Source of the DNA: DASYYE01 sp035946955
Lineage (GTDB): Bacteria > Actinomycetota > Actinomycetes > Streptosporangiales > Streptosporangiaceae
Assembly (NCBI GenBank): GCA_035946955.1
Contig: DASYYE010000541.1
Span: 1-51,718, forward strand
DNA length: 51,718 nt
Direction: 5' to 3'
The notes under the pieces were generated by a model that had not been told where the DNA came from, ran no database searches, and saw only the letters and a list, made by a program, of their open reading frames with translations. Position numbers and translations under genes: made by a program. Numbering within the stretch: position 1 is the first letter of the stretch; every line of letters starts with the position of its first letter. This document shows, piece by piece, positions 39,967 through 49,091 of the stretch.

Positions 39967-40137
39967 TCGGATCCTTAGGCGCGGGATTTGGGTTCAGGTA
40001 ATCAGGCACCAGGCGCATTGCCACGCAACAGACGCAGAAAGGTACGGGACACGCCCTGTGGTTAGTATGGCACAGACTGCCTATGCCCGGCTGGTCGTTG
40101 AGCAGGAACTCCTGCTGTGCGCAACCGGCTGGGACAT

Positions 40138-40194
40138 CCTAATGAGGGTGGGCTGGCCCGCTGCCTGCCTGACCATACCCATTAGGGTGCGGAC
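40138..40194 (+). promoter_or_regulatory. Likely leaderless promoter with imperfect inverted repeat
   Basis: CCTAATGAGGG (40138-40148) and CCCATTAGG (40178-40186) form an inverted repeat with one bulged base. TAGGGT at 40183-40188 lies six bases before the ATG at 40195 and fits a -10 element (TANNNT) for leaderless transcription; no ribosome binding site is present. Confidence 0.45.
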
Positions 40195-41166
40195 ATGTTC
40201 GCAGTCACCGCCGCGCGCACCGACCCCAATGACCCACTCGCCGGCTTGGAGCTAGGCGGCCGCCCCGAGCCCACACCACCGGACGGCTGGACCACCGTCA
40301 GGGTCAAGGCCGTCTCGCTGAACCACCACGACGTGTGGACGCTGCGGGGAGTTGGCATCAGCGCAGACCGCCTGCCTATCGTGCTCGGCTGCGATGCGGC
40401 CGGGCTCGATGCGGCGGGCAACGAGGTGGTCGTGCATGCGGTCGTGGCTGACCCCGGCGCCGGGGAAGAGGGGGATGAGACCCTTGACCCGCACAGGTCG
40501 CTGCTGTCAGAGCGGTACGACGGGACATTCGCCGAGCAGGTCGCCGTGCCAGTGCGCAACCTCGTTCCCAAGCCGGCCGCCCTGTCGTTCGAGGAAGCGG
40601 CATGTCTGCCGACCGCGTACCTGACCGCCTACCGGATGCTGTTCTCGCGGGCCGGCCTGGACCCCGGGGCCACCGTGCTCGTCCAGGGCGCGGGTGGCGG
40701 GGTGGCCACCGCACTCGTCCTGCTCGGCCGGGCCGCGGGCATCCGGGTGTGGGTGACCGGCCGCACCGAGGCCAAGCTCGCGCGGGCCCTGCAACTCGGC
40801 GCTGACCAGGTGTTCCCGACGGGTGCGAGGCTGCCGGAGCGCGTGGACGCGGTGATGGAGACGGTCGGCGAGGCCACATGGGCACACTCGCTGCGCTCCC
40901 TGCGCCCGGGCGGGCGGATCGTGGTCTGCGGTGCCACCAGTGGCGCGGTGCCTCCGGCCGAGCTCAACCGGGTGTTCTTCCTGCAGTTGTCGGTCATCGG
41001 GTCCACCATGGGCACCCTCGGTGAGCTCCGCAGGCTGGTGCGCTTCTGCGAGCAGGCAGGCGTCCGGCCGCTGATCGACCGGACGCTCCCGTTGACGCAG
41101 GCCAGGGAGGGCTTTGCCGCGATGGTCTCCGGTGAGGTCTTCGGCAAGGTGGTCTTCACGCTCTGA
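40195..41166 (+). CDS. Zinc-independent quinone oxidoreductase-like dehydrogenase (MDR family)
   Basis: This is a 323-residue medium-chain dehydrogenase/reductase. The GroES-like N-terminal part has AVSLNHHDVWTLRGVG and GCDAAG. The Rossmann part has VLVQGAGGGVATALVLLGRA, with GxGxxG-like NAD(P)H binding, and GGRIVVCGATSG. The structural-zinc cysteine cluster is missing, so it is closer to the quinone oxidoreductase/enoyl reductase branch than to classical alcohol dehydrogenases. The start ATG 40195 fits a leaderless transcript. It is convergent with the PadR gene, with five bases between stops. The substrate is unknown. Confidence 0.88.
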   Translation: MFAVTAARTDPNDPLAGLELGGRPEPTPPDGWTTVRVKAVSLNHHDVWTLRGVGISADRLPIVLGCDAAGLDAAGNEVVVHAVVADPGAGEEGDETLDPHRSLLSERYDGTFAEQVAVPVRNLVPKPAALSFEEAACLPTAYLTAYRMLFSRAGLDPGATVLVQGAGGGVATALVLLGRAAGIRVWVTGRTEAKLARALQLGADQVFPTGARLPERVDAVMETVGEATWAHSLRSLRPGGRIVVCGATSGAVPPAELNRVFFLQLSVIGSTMGTLGELRRLVRFCEQAGVRPLIDRTLPLTQAREGFAAMVSGEVFGKVVFTL

Positions 41167-41171
41167 GCACG

Positions 41172-42191
41172 TCAGGCCGTCGCGTCGTGGCCTTCCGTCC
41201 GCTCGTCACCGGGCGCTGGCTTGCTGTCGGCGTCGGAGGGCTGGTCCGGCTGGTGGTGGGCGGTCATACCGCCGAAGACCTCGGTCCTGACCCGCTCGAT
41301 CGTCTCGTCCAGGATGACGCGCAGCTCCTGCACCGCGTCTTCGCTGATCGCCTGGGCCTGAGTGACCGCCTGCCACAGGTTGCGGGTGAACCCTTTCGCC
41401 AGCCCCTCCAGGTCGCGGTAAGCCTGAGGGTCGGCACAGCCCTGCGGCCCCATCGCGGGCCACCCCCGCCAGCCGGGCCACCGGGCCCACGCGCCCCAGC
41501 CCTCGTCCCACGCGCCGCCGCGCTCACCCCGGCTGTGCCCATGGCTGTGCTCACCCCGGCTGTGCTCGTCCCGGCTGTGCTCGTCCCGGCTGTGCTCATG
41601 GCGCTCGCCACGGCCGCCCTCACGGTCCCGCCGGTCCCGGCCGCGCTCGCGGGTCTCCTCCTCGCGCCATGCCCTGCCGGGGTCGGGCCGGTCCTCCCCG
41701 CTGCGCCTGCGCGCTTCCTCCCGGGCGCGCCGCATCTGCTCGCGAGGGCCGCCCCAGCCAGGCCCGCCCTCGTCCCACGCGCGGCCACCGGACTGGGTCC
41801 GCTCACGGATGTCGCGTGCCGCCGAGGTGAGTTCCTCGCGCAGGCTCCGCAGGGTCTCGCGAACGTCTTCGGTCACCTCGCGTGCAATATCGTGCACCGA
41901 GGCGGCGATTTCTTCCTCTAGCTCGGTGAGGTCATCCAGTCGTCTCCGCAATTCCTCGCGTCCTTTGTCAGTGATGCGGTAGATCTTCCGGCCGTTTGCT
42001 TCCTCGTGAGCGACCAGTCCCTCTTCTTCCAGCCGGGCCAGCCGCGGGTAGATCGTGCCGGGGGAGGGGGCATACACCCCCATGAAACGGTCCTGCAACA
42101 GGCGGATGACCTCATAGCCGTGCCTGGGCGCCTCGTCGAGCAACTTGAGCAGGTACAGACGAAGTCTGCCGTGGCGGAACACCTGGCTCAT
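41172..42191 (-). CDS. PadR-family transcriptional regulator with His-rich repeat insert
   Basis: This is a repressor-type regulator of about 339 residues. The N-terminal PadR winged helix (about 1-80) reads LLKLLDEAPRHGYEVIRLLQ ... SPGTIYPRLARLEEEGLV. A long coiled region rich in Arg/Glu follows, then a low-complexity segment with repeated RDEHS pentapeptides and many histidines, a Trp/Gly-rich patch (GAWARWPGWRGW), and a C-terminal helical domain. PadR proteins usually have 110-200 residues, so the extension is large; the histidines could bind metal. ATG 42191 is preferred, six bases after GAGAGG. A perfect 24-bp palindrome 43 bases upstream is a likely autoregulatory operator. Confidence 0.88.
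   Translation of the reverse strand: MSQVFRHGRLRLYLLKLLDEAPRHGYEVIRLLQDRFMGVYAPSPGTIYPRLARLEEEGLVAHEEANGRKIYRITDKGREELRRRLDDLTELEEEIAASVHDIAREVTEDVRETLRSLREELTSAARDIRERTQSGGRAWDEGGPGWGGPREQMRRAREEARRRSGEDRPDPGRAWREEETRERGRDRRDREGGRGERHEHSRDEHSRDEHSRGEHSHGHSRGERGGAWDEGWGAWARWPGWRGWPAMGPQGCADPQAYRDLEGLAKGFTRNLWQAVTQAQAISEDAVQELRVILDETIERVRTEVFGGMTAHHQPDQPSDADSKPAPGDERTEGHDATA
41531..41602 (-). repeat. Tandem 15-bp repeats coding the His-rich segment
   Basis: Four 15-bp units of the type GGCTGTGCTCGTCCC run from 41543 to 41602, preceded by a related 12-bp unit. They encode the EHSRD/EHSRG pentapeptides of the PadR protein. Units two and three are identical, so copy number may vary by slippage. 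Confidence 0.85.
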
Positions 42192-42233
42192 GGACATCCT
42201 CTCGGTCCCGGTGCCGGGCGGCACTGCCCAGCT

Positions 42234-42257
42234 GCTAACACGATATATCGTGTTAGC
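42234..42257. promoter_or_regulatory. 24-bp perfect palindrome, PadR operator
   Basis: GCTAACACGATA and its exact reverse complement meet without a gap, centred 55 bases before the padR start. AT-rich cores such as CGATATATCG are typical of PadR-type operators, so autoregulation is likely. The plus-strand STAND gene begins 159 bases away and may share it. Confidence 0.8.
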
Positions 42258-42415
42258 AGGATGTCAAGATGCATCGCAACGCCTGGCGGCCGCCAGGCAC
42301 CGTACGTCTTTAGCAGATTCCAGAGTCTGTCTGATCGTGATCTGAACAGGCCGCTTGCCGGTACTATCGCCACCAGACTCCGAAATCGGAATTTGCTGTT
42401 TGGGGAGCCTGAGAA

Positions 42416-44665
42416 ATGAGCAGTCCGGGGGAGACGGGCGCAGCACGAAAGCCGCCAGGTGATTGGCCTCTCTTGTCAGGACATATCCCCATAATGGCGG
42501 ACTCCTATGTCCCACGCCCAGAGAGCGGCCCCAGCCTCGCCTCCATGTCAGCCAGTGGCACGCTGGTGCTCGTCCCTGGTAATGACGCCGCCTCGGCGGC
42601 TCTCGGAGAGATGGGGGGCACGGGCAAGACCCATGCCGCTGCGGCCCTGGCGCACGCGCACCACAGTCACACCGCCGACCTGACCGTGTGGATCGCAGCG
42701 ACCGGGCGCGACGCCGTGCTGAACGGTTACGAGCAGGCAGTGCGCGACATGGGCGAGCCGGACCACGGTGAGGGCCCGGAAAAGACCGCGTCCCGCTTCC
42801 TGGCCTGGCTGGCCAGGACCGACCGGCCGTGGCTGGTCGTACTGGACGACCTGGCCGACCCGGGCGTGATGGACGGCCTGTGGCCCTATGGCCCTGCGGG
42901 CCGGGTGGTGGTCACCACGCGGAACCCGGGGTCTGCTGCGCAGGCCCCCTTCGCGCGGCTTGCCGGAGTGGGGGCGTTCAGCCCGCGGGAAGCGCTGGCG
43001 TACCTGGCTGCCCGGCTCCGCGAGGACCCCAGCCAGCGGACCGGCGCGCTAGACCTCGCCAGCAGCCTGGGCTTCCTGCCTGTCGCGATCGGCCACGCCG
43101 GGGCGTTCATGGCCGCGACCGGGCTGGACTGCCGCGAGTACGGCACCCGCTTCGCCGAGCGGAGGTCAGCCGTGGCCGCGCCAGCCGGTGCCTTCGCCTC
43201 CATCGAGACGGCCACCTGGTCGCTGTCTGCCGAACTGGCCGACCAACTGCCCCCACGCGGGCTGGCGGGCCGGGCACTCGCACTGGCCTGCCTGCTGAGC
43301 CCCGCGGGAATCCCCGCCGCGGTGTTCGCGAGCCAGGCCGCGTGCACTTATATCACCGAGGAGCCTGATGCCTCCACTGACGCGGAGGCCGCCGTGCGCG
43401 CCGCCTTGTTCAACCTCGACCGGGTCGGCCTCCTCGCCATCGACCGCAGCAGCTACGCCCGTACGGTCGTGATCCACGAGGTGGTCCAGGCTCTCGCCTA
43501 CGAAAACCTGGCGGCGGCCGAGCGTGAGCGCGCTGCCAGGGCCGCGGCGGACGCCCTCGTCCAGGCATGGACCGCCCTGTCGGCGCTGCCCCCGGCTGCC
43601 CAGGCGCTGCGGGACTGCACCACAAAATTGCACGAGCGGGCCGGGGCGATCCTGTGGCGCCCTCAGTTCCACCCGGTGCTGATGCAGGCCGGGCTGAGCC
43701 TGGGCAGGTCCGGGCTGGCCAGCCTGGCCGTCAGTTACTGGCAGGAACTCTTCGGCATCAGCCATGGGGTGCTGGGGCCAGACCACGCCCAGACCATCCG
43801 CGCACTCGACCTCCTCTCCGCCGCATGCGAGGCATCCGGAGACCTCACCGAGGCCATCGCCGTCTATGAGGCCAGACTGGCGGAGCGGGAACAGTCGCTC
43901 GGCGCCGACGCCCCGGCCGCGGTCGCCGCCCGGGAAGTGCTGGCCCGCACCTACGTGGCGGCCGGCCGCCCGGACGACGCCGTCCGGCTGGCCCGGCGTG
44001 CCCGGGTGGACTCCGAGCAGGCGCATGGACCCCAGCACCCGGACAGCCTGGCAGCCGAGGAGACCCTGGCCCGTTCCTACCGCGACGCCGGCCAGCTCAG
44101 CGAAGCCGCCGACACCTTCCAGCACGTCGTGGCGAACAACGAACAGACACTCGGGAACCAGCACCTGGAGACCATCGCGGCCCGCGGCAGCCTCGCGGAG
44201 GTGTACCGGGAGGCAGGCCGGTCCAAGGAGGCCATCGCCTTGAGCAAGCGCACGCTGGCTGACCGGGAGCGGGTCCAGGGCCCTGACCACCTGGACACCA
44301 TCGCCGCCCGTGCCAGCCTTGCCGCCGCCTACCGCCAGGCAGACAAGCACAAGGACGCGCTACGGCTGTACGAGCGGGTGAGGGCCGACCGGGAGCGGGT
44401 CCAGGGCCCCGACCACCAGGACACCATCGCTGCCCGTGGCGACCTGGCGCTTTCCTACCTCGCCACCAAGAAGCTGGGCAACGCGGTCCGCGAGTACGAG
44501 TATGCGCTCGCCGACTGTGAGCGGGTACTCGGGCATGACCACCCACTCACCCGTACGACCCGGGAAAACCTGGACGCCTCCGCCAGGTATGCATGGGCCG
44601 AGCTTGGCATCGACCTCCGCTCGCCCAGGAAGCCCGAGAGCCACCAGGACTTAGTGCGGTCGTGA
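42416..44665 (+). CDS. STAND NTPase (NB-ARC-like) with TPR repeats
   Basis: This is a signal-transducing ATPase of 749 residues. The nucleotide-binding domain has a P-loop GEMGGTGKT (Lys71), Walker B LVVLDDL (about 140) and the sensor VVTTRNPG (about 164). A winged-helix/arm region follows (to about 390). About six 42-residue kinesin-light-chain-type TPRs (about 440-720) carry the repeated scheme DRERVQGPDHxDTIAARxxLA. The N-terminal 50 residues lack a recognisable effector domain. Relatives are plentiful in actinobacteria and mostly uncharacterised; some STAND proteins act in phage defence or development. Its function here is unknown. The stop is three bases from the convergent kgd stop. ATG 42416 follows GGGGAGCC. 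Confidence 0.8.
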   Translation: MSSPGETGAARKPPGDWPLLSGHIPIMADSYVPRPESGPSLASMSASGTLVLVPGNDAASAALGEMGGTGKTHAAAALAHAHHSHTADLTVWIAATGRDAVLNGYEQAVRDMGEPDHGEGPEKTASRFLAWLARTDRPWLVVLDDLADPGVMDGLWPYGPAGRVVVTTRNPGSAAQAPFARLAGVGAFSPREALAYLAARLREDPSQRTGALDLASSLGFLPVAIGHAGAFMAATGLDCREYGTRFAERRSAVAAPAGAFASIETATWSLSAELADQLPPRGLAGRALALACLLSPAGIPAAVFASQAACTYITEEPDASTDAEAAVRAALFNLDRVGLLAIDRSSYARTVVIHEVVQALAYENLAAAERERAARAAADALVQAWTALSALPPAAQALRDCTTKLHERAGAILWRPQFHPVLMQAGLSLGRSGLASLAVSYWQELFGISHGVLGPDHAQTIRALDLLSAACEASGDLTEAIAVYEARLAEREQSLGADAPAAVAAREVLARTYVAAGRPDDAVRLARRARVDSEQAHGPQHPDSLAAEETLARSYRDAGQLSEAADTFQHVVANNEQTLGNQHLETIAARGSLAEVYREAGRSKEAIALSKRTLADRERVQGPDHLDTIAARASLAAAYRQADKHKDALRLYERVRADRERVQGPDHQDTIAARGDLALSYLATKKLGNAVREYEYALADCERVLGHDHPLTRTTRENLDASARYAWAELGIDLRSPRKPESHQDLVRS

Positions 44666-44668
44666 CCC

Positions 44669-47600
44669 CTAACGCGCGCCCAGCGCGAGGTCGATGGCCT
44701 GCTCGTGCCCGGCGGTGTGCGCGGTGACCGAGCCAGCCGCTGGCGCTGAGCTCGCCGGGAGCGAGGCGACCCGCACTGGCCTGCCGAGGAAGTCCGGAAG
44801 CAGCATCGCCATCGTGGGCCAGGCGCCCATGTTGGCGGGCTCCTCCTGCGCCCAGACCACGTCTGTCGCGGCCGGGTACTTGGCCAGTTCGGTGCGCAGC
44901 TCGTCCTCGGCCAAGGGGTAGAGCCGCTCGACCCTGATGATCGCGGTGTCGGCCTTGCCCGTGGCCGCTCGCCGGTCGGCCAGGTCGTAGTAGACCTTCC
45001 CGGCGCACAGCACGACCTTGCGCACTGCCGCCGGGTCGGTCTCACCCGCATCGGCGATGACCGCCTGGAACCAGCCCTGCGTGAAGTCCGCCACCCGCGA
45101 GGTGGCGGACTTCAGCCGCAGCATGGACTTGGGCGTGAATACCACCAGCGGCTTGCGGCGGTGCGACAGCGCCTGCCAGCGCAGCAGGTGGTAGTAGTTC
45201 GCGGGGGTGCTGGGCATGGCGACGGCCATGTTGTCCTGGGCGCACAGGCTGAGGAAGCGCTCGACCCGCGCGGAGGAGTGGTCGGGGCCCTGGCCCTCGT
45301 AGCCGTGTGGCAGCAGCAGCACCACGCTGGAGCGCTGCCCCCACTTCTGCTCCCCGGAGCTGATGAACTCGTCCAGGATCGTCTGCGCGCCGTTGACGAA
45401 GTCGCCGAACTGTGCCTCCCAGCAGACCAGTGCCTCGGGCCGGGCCACCGAGTAGCCGTATTCGAAGCCCACTGCCGCGAACTCCGACAGCAGCGAGTCA
45501 TAGACGTGGAAGCGGGCGCTGGCGGAGTTGAACCGCCGCAGCGGGGTGTACTCCTCGCCCGTGTGCCGGTCCACCAGCACCGCGTGGCGCTGGCCGAAAG
45601 TGCCGCGCCTGGTGTCCTGGCCCACCAGCCGCACCGAGTGGCCGTCCATCAGCACCGAGCCGAAGGCCAGCAGTTCACCGGTGGCCCAGTCGATGTCGTC
45701 GGAGGCGACCATGGCCGCCCGGCGGGCCAGCAGCGGCTGCAGCCGGGGGTGCGGGGTGAAGCCTTCCGGCATGCTGAGCTGGGTGTCGATGATCTGCTTG
45801 ATGGCCTCGTCGCTGATGGCCGTGGGTGGCTTGTGGTGGTCGATCGGGCCGGCTATGGCGGGCTGGGGCCTGGTCACCGAGCCTGGTGCCGGAGGCCGCT
45901 GGGAGGCTTCCCTGGTCTCGGTGAACGCCCGCTCCAACTGCTGCTGGTAGTGGCGCAGTGCCTGCTCAGCCTCTTCCATGGAGATGTCGCCGCGGCCGAT
46001 CAGCGCTTCGGTGTAGAGCTTGCGGGTGGAGCGCTTGGCGTCGATGAGGTCGTACATGAGCGGCTGGGTGAACGAGGGGTTGTCGGCCTCGTTGTGCCCA
46101 CGCCGGCGGTAGCAGATCAGGTCGATCACCACGTCCTTGCCAAATGCCTGACGGTAGGCGAAGGAGAGCCGCCCGACGCGGACCACCGCCTCCGGGTCGT
46201 CGCCGTTGACGTGGAAGATGGGTGCCTGGATCATGCGGGCCACGTCCGTGGCGTACACGCTGGACCGGGAGGCCTCTGGCGCGGTGGTGAACCCGACCTG
46301 GTTGTTGACCACGATGTGCACCGTGCCACCGGTCCGGTAGCCGCGGAGCTGGGACAGGTTCAGGGTCTCGGCCACGACTCCCTGGCCCGCGAACGCGGCG
46401 TCGCCGTGGATGAGTATGGGCAGCACCGTGAACCCCGGCTCGCCCATGTCGAGCATGTCCTGCTTGGCCCTGACCACGCCCTCCAGGACCGGGTCCACGG
46501 CCTCCAGGTGGCTCGGGTTGGCTACCAGCGAGGTGGGGATCTGGGCGCCGTCGCTGGTGGTGAACACGCCACCGGCGCCCAGGTGGTACTTGACGTCACC
46601 GGATCCGTGGGTGGTGCGCGGGTCCAGGTTCCCCTCGAACTCGCCGAAGATCTGCGCGTAGGACTTGCCCACGATGTTGGCCAGGACGTTCAGCCTGCCG
46701 CGGTGGGCCATGCCGATCACGGCCTCGTCCAGGTGGTGGGTTGCCGCCTCGGTGAGCACCTCGTCGAGCAGGGGGATGAGGGACTCGGCGCCCTCCAGCG
46801 AGAACCTGCGCTGGCCCACATACTTGGTCTGCAGGAACATCTCGAACGCCTCGGCCACGTTCAGGCGCGACAGGATCTGCATCTGCTCGGCGTGGGTGGT
46901 CCTGCCGTGCGGCCGCTCGATCCTGGCCTGCAGCCAGGCGCGTTCGTCGGGGTTCTGGATGTGCATGTACTCGATGCCGACGGTGCGGCAGTAGGAGTCG
47001 CGCAGCACGCCCAGGATGTCGCGCAGCTTCATCAGCGGCCGCCCGCCGAATCCCCCGGTGGCGAACTCGCGTTCCAGGTCCCACAGCGTGAGCCCATGGG
47101 AGTTGATGTCGAGGTCGGGGTGCTTGCGCTGCTTGTACTCGAGCGGGTCGGTGTCAGCCATCAGGTGGCCGCGCACCCGGTAGGCGTGGATCAGTTCGTG
47201 CACCCGGGCGGCCTTGGTGATGTCGTTCTCGTGCAGGGCCGCGATGTCCCGCACCCAGCGGACCGGCTCGTAGGGGATGTGCAGGGATGAGAACACGTCG
47301 TCGTAGAAAGCGTCCTCGCCCAGCAGCAACTGGTGGATCCGGCGCAGGAAGTCCCCGGACTGAGCGCCCTGGATGATCCGGTGGTCATAGGTGGACGTCA
47401 GCGTGATCGTCTTGCTGATCGCCAGCCGGGCGATGGTCTCGTCGGAGGCACCCTGGTAGGCAGCCGGGTACTCCAGCGCGCCCACACCGACGATGCAGCC
47501 CTGCCCAGCCATCAGCCGTGGCACCGAGTGCTGTGTCCCGATGGTCCCGGGGTTCGTCAGTGTGATCGTGGTGCCCGCGTAGTCCTCGACAGTCAGCTTG

Positions 47601-48415
47601 CCGGTCCTGGCCCGGCGGACGATGTCCTCATACGCGGTCCAGAACTGGCGGAAGTCGAGGGTCTCGGCCGCCTTGATGCTGGGGACCAGCAGCTGCCTCG
47701 TCCCGTCGCGGCCGGTCACGTCAATGGCCAGGCCGAGGTTGACGTGCTCCGGGGTGACTACGACGGGCTTGCCGTCTTCCTCGGCATAGGAGTTGTTCAT
47801 CTCCCGCACGGTCGGCAGTGCCCGGACCAGCGCATAGCCGATGAGGTGGGTGAAGGAGACCTTCCCGCCCCGGCCGCGTGCCAGGTGGTTGTTGATGACG
47901 ATGCGGTTGTCGGTCGCCAGCTTGGCGGGGATGGTCCGCACGCTCGTCGCCGTCGGGACGGTGAGGCTGGCGGTCATGTTCACCGCGGTGCGGGCGGCCG
48001 CGCCGCGCAGGCGGGTCACGCTGGCACTGGGTGTGGGCGTGGTCTGCGCCGGGGCATGCGGTGCGGCCGTGCCGGGCTGTGGTGCGGCGGTCGCTGGTGT
48101 TGCCGCTGGGGGCGCGGCTGGGCGTGCCGCTGCCCTGGACGGAGAGCCGGGCTCCTCAGGAGAGGGCTTGTAGTCCGCGAAAAAGCTCCACCAGGCCATG
48201 TCCACCGACCCCGGGTCGGCCAGGTAGCGTTGATAGAGCTCGTCCACGAGCCACTCGTTCGGCCCGAAGTCCTTGTCGGCGGCTGCCTCAGCGGCGCCAA
48301 CGTGGTGCTCTGGCGCGGCATGTTCGGCCGCCTGATCGCTGAAGTCCGCGGACGCCCGCGGCGGCTGTGGAGGCACGGCGGGATCGCCCTCTTCCGACCT
48401 TGGAGTATCTGCCAA
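44669..48415 (-). CDS. kgd: Multifunctional 2-oxoglutarate decarboxylase/dehydrogenase E1-E2 fusion
   Basis: This is the 2-oxoglutarate dehydrogenase component of the actinobacterial type, in which a succinyltransferase (E2) catalytic domain is fused in front of the thiamine-dependent E1. It has 1248 residues: an E1 N-terminal helix (EWLVDELYQRYL, about 54-65), a Pro/Ala linker, an E2 core (about 125-360) with the catalytic DHRIIQGA, and an E1 part with HGDAAFAGQGVVAETLN, GDDPEAVV and RRGHNEADNPSF for thiamine diphosphate. It feeds succinyl-CoA into the TCA cycle and is usually controlled by the FHA protein GarA/OdhI. The start is a TTG (48415) with AAGGAA eight bases upstream. Confidence 0.96.
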   Translation of the reverse strand: MADTPRSEEGDPAVPPQPPRASADFSDQAAEHAAPEHHVGAAEAAADKDFGPNEWLVDELYQRYLADPGSVDMAWWSFFADYKPSPEEPGSPSRAAARPAAPPAATPATAAPQPGTAAPHAPAQTTPTPSASVTRLRGAAARTAVNMTASLTVPTATSVRTIPAKLATDNRIVINNHLARGRGGKVSFTHLIGYALVRALPTVREMNNSYAEEDGKPVVVTPEHVNLGLAIDVTGRDGTRQLLVPSIKAAETLDFRQFWTAYEDIVRRARTGKLTVEDYAGTTITLTNPGTIGTQHSVPRLMAGQGCIVGVGALEYPAAYQGASDETIARLAISKTITLTSTYDHRIIQGAQSGDFLRRIHQLLLGEDAFYDDVFSSLHIPYEPVRWVRDIAALHENDITKAARVHELIHAYRVRGHLMADTDPLEYKQRKHPDLDINSHGLTLWDLEREFATGGFGGRPLMKLRDILGVLRDSYCRTVGIEYMHIQNPDERAWLQARIERPHGRTTHAEQMQILSRLNVAEAFEMFLQTKYVGQRRFSLEGAESLIPLLDEVLTEAATHHLDEAVIGMAHRGRLNVLANIVGKSYAQIFGEFEGNLDPRTTHGSGDVKYHLGAGGVFTTSDGAQIPTSLVANPSHLEAVDPVLEGVVRAKQDMLDMGEPGFTVLPILIHGDAAFAGQGVVAETLNLSQLRGYRTGGTVHIVVNNQVGFTTAPEASRSSVYATDVARMIQAPIFHVNGDDPEAVVRVGRLSFAYRQAFGKDVVIDLICYRRRGHNEADNPSFTQPLMYDLIDAKRSTRKLYTEALIGRGDISMEEAEQALRHYQQQLERAFTETREASQRPPAPGSVTRPQPAIAGPIDHHKPPTAISDEAIKQIIDTQLSMPEGFTPHPRLQPLLARRAAMVASDDIDWATGELLAFGSVLMDGHSVRLVGQDTRRGTFGQRHAVLVDRHTGEEYTPLRRFNSASARFHVYDSLLSEFAAVGFEYGYSVARPEALVCWEAQFGDFVNGAQTILDEFISSGEQKWGQRSSVVLLLPHGYEGQGPDHSSARVERFLSLCAQDNMAVAMPSTPANYYHLLRWQALSHRRKPLVVFTPKSMLRLKSATSRVADFTQGWFQAVIADAGETDPAAVRKVVLCAGKVYYDLADRRAATGKADTAIIRVERLYPLAEDELRTELAKYPAATDVVWAQEEPANMGAWPTMAMLLPDFLGRPVRVASLPASSAPAAGSVTAHTAGHEQAIDLALGAR

Positions 48416-48620
48416 TTGCCCGGTTCCTTAGGCTACCTCGGCACCGCAGCGGCCTGGATCGAGAATGCGACCAACCCCCACCACACCGGTACTGAGTTCG
48501 GCTGCCGCGGACACCCGGGGGCAAGACCTGCCGCCCGGGTGAACATTCTGCGCCGCAGTGACATTTTCCTCCTCCGCGGCAGTGTCAGGGGTATGTCCTC
48601 GGCCGACGGGAGGTGCTTAC

Positions 48621-49091
48621 ATGAGCGGTCGGAGGTGGCAGACAGTGCGCGAGTTCGGCGAACTCGAAATGGCGATCATGGACGTGATGTGGGCCTCAGA
48701 CCGCCCGTTTTTGGTCCGCGAGGTCCTTGAGCGACTGGACTACTCCAAGCCCCTGGCCTATACCACCGTGATGACCGTGATGAACATCCTCTACCGCAAG
48801 GGGGTTCTGCGGCGGACGAAGCAGGGGCGCGCCTGGAAGTACTGGCCCGTTGAAGGCCGGGAGGAACACGGCGCACGGCTCATGGACGAGGTCTTGGGCT
48901 CTGGTGGTGACCGGGTGCTCACGATGCAGTGGTTCTTCCAGCGCGTCAGCAACGAGGAGGTTGGGCGCCTGCTCCAGCAGGTCAGTGACGAGAAGATGCG
49001 ACGGTGCCTGGAGCACGTCGACGACGCTGAAGTGCAGCGGCTGCGCAGCGTCGTGATGGAGGTCAGCTCACGCCGGCTGGCTGTTCGCTAG
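48621..49091 (+). CDS. BlaI/MecI-family transcriptional repressor
   Basis: This is a winged-helix repressor of about 156 residues. The conserved N-terminal core reads FGELEMAIMDVMW ... REVLERLDYSKPLAYTTVMT ... MNILYRKGVLRRTKQGRAWKY, a good match to BlaI/MecI/CopY proteins such as mycobacterial Rv1846c. The C-terminal dimerisation part (LQQVSDEKMRRCLEHV) is intact. The start ATG 48621 has GGGAGG seven bases upstream. The usual partner, an M56-type membrane peptidase BlaR, is not next to it, and the control target is unknown. It overlaps the convergent nitrilase gene by 24 bases. Confidence 0.9.
   Translation: MSGRRWQTVREFGELEMAIMDVMWASDRPFLVREVLERLDYSKPLAYTTVMTVMNILYRKGVLRRTKQGRAWKYWPVEGREEHGARLMDEVLGSGGDRVLTMQWFFQRVSNEEVGRLLQQVSDEKMRRCLEHVDDAEVQRLRSVVMEVSSRRLAVR

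Noticed and set aside
40058..40255. Open frame of 65 codons before the dehydrogenase
   Set aside because: It overlaps the clear dehydrogenase start in another frame and has no ribosome binding site or recognisable domain.
41531..41602. CRISPR-like array
   Set aside because: The 15-bp units are contiguous, without spacers, and encode in-frame pentapeptides of the PadR protein. No cas gene or CRISPR array was found anywhere in the window.
42384..42412. Second SigR-type promoter (GGAAT) before the STAND gene
   Set aside because: GTT is not present 18-19 bases downstream, so only the first half of the consensus is met.
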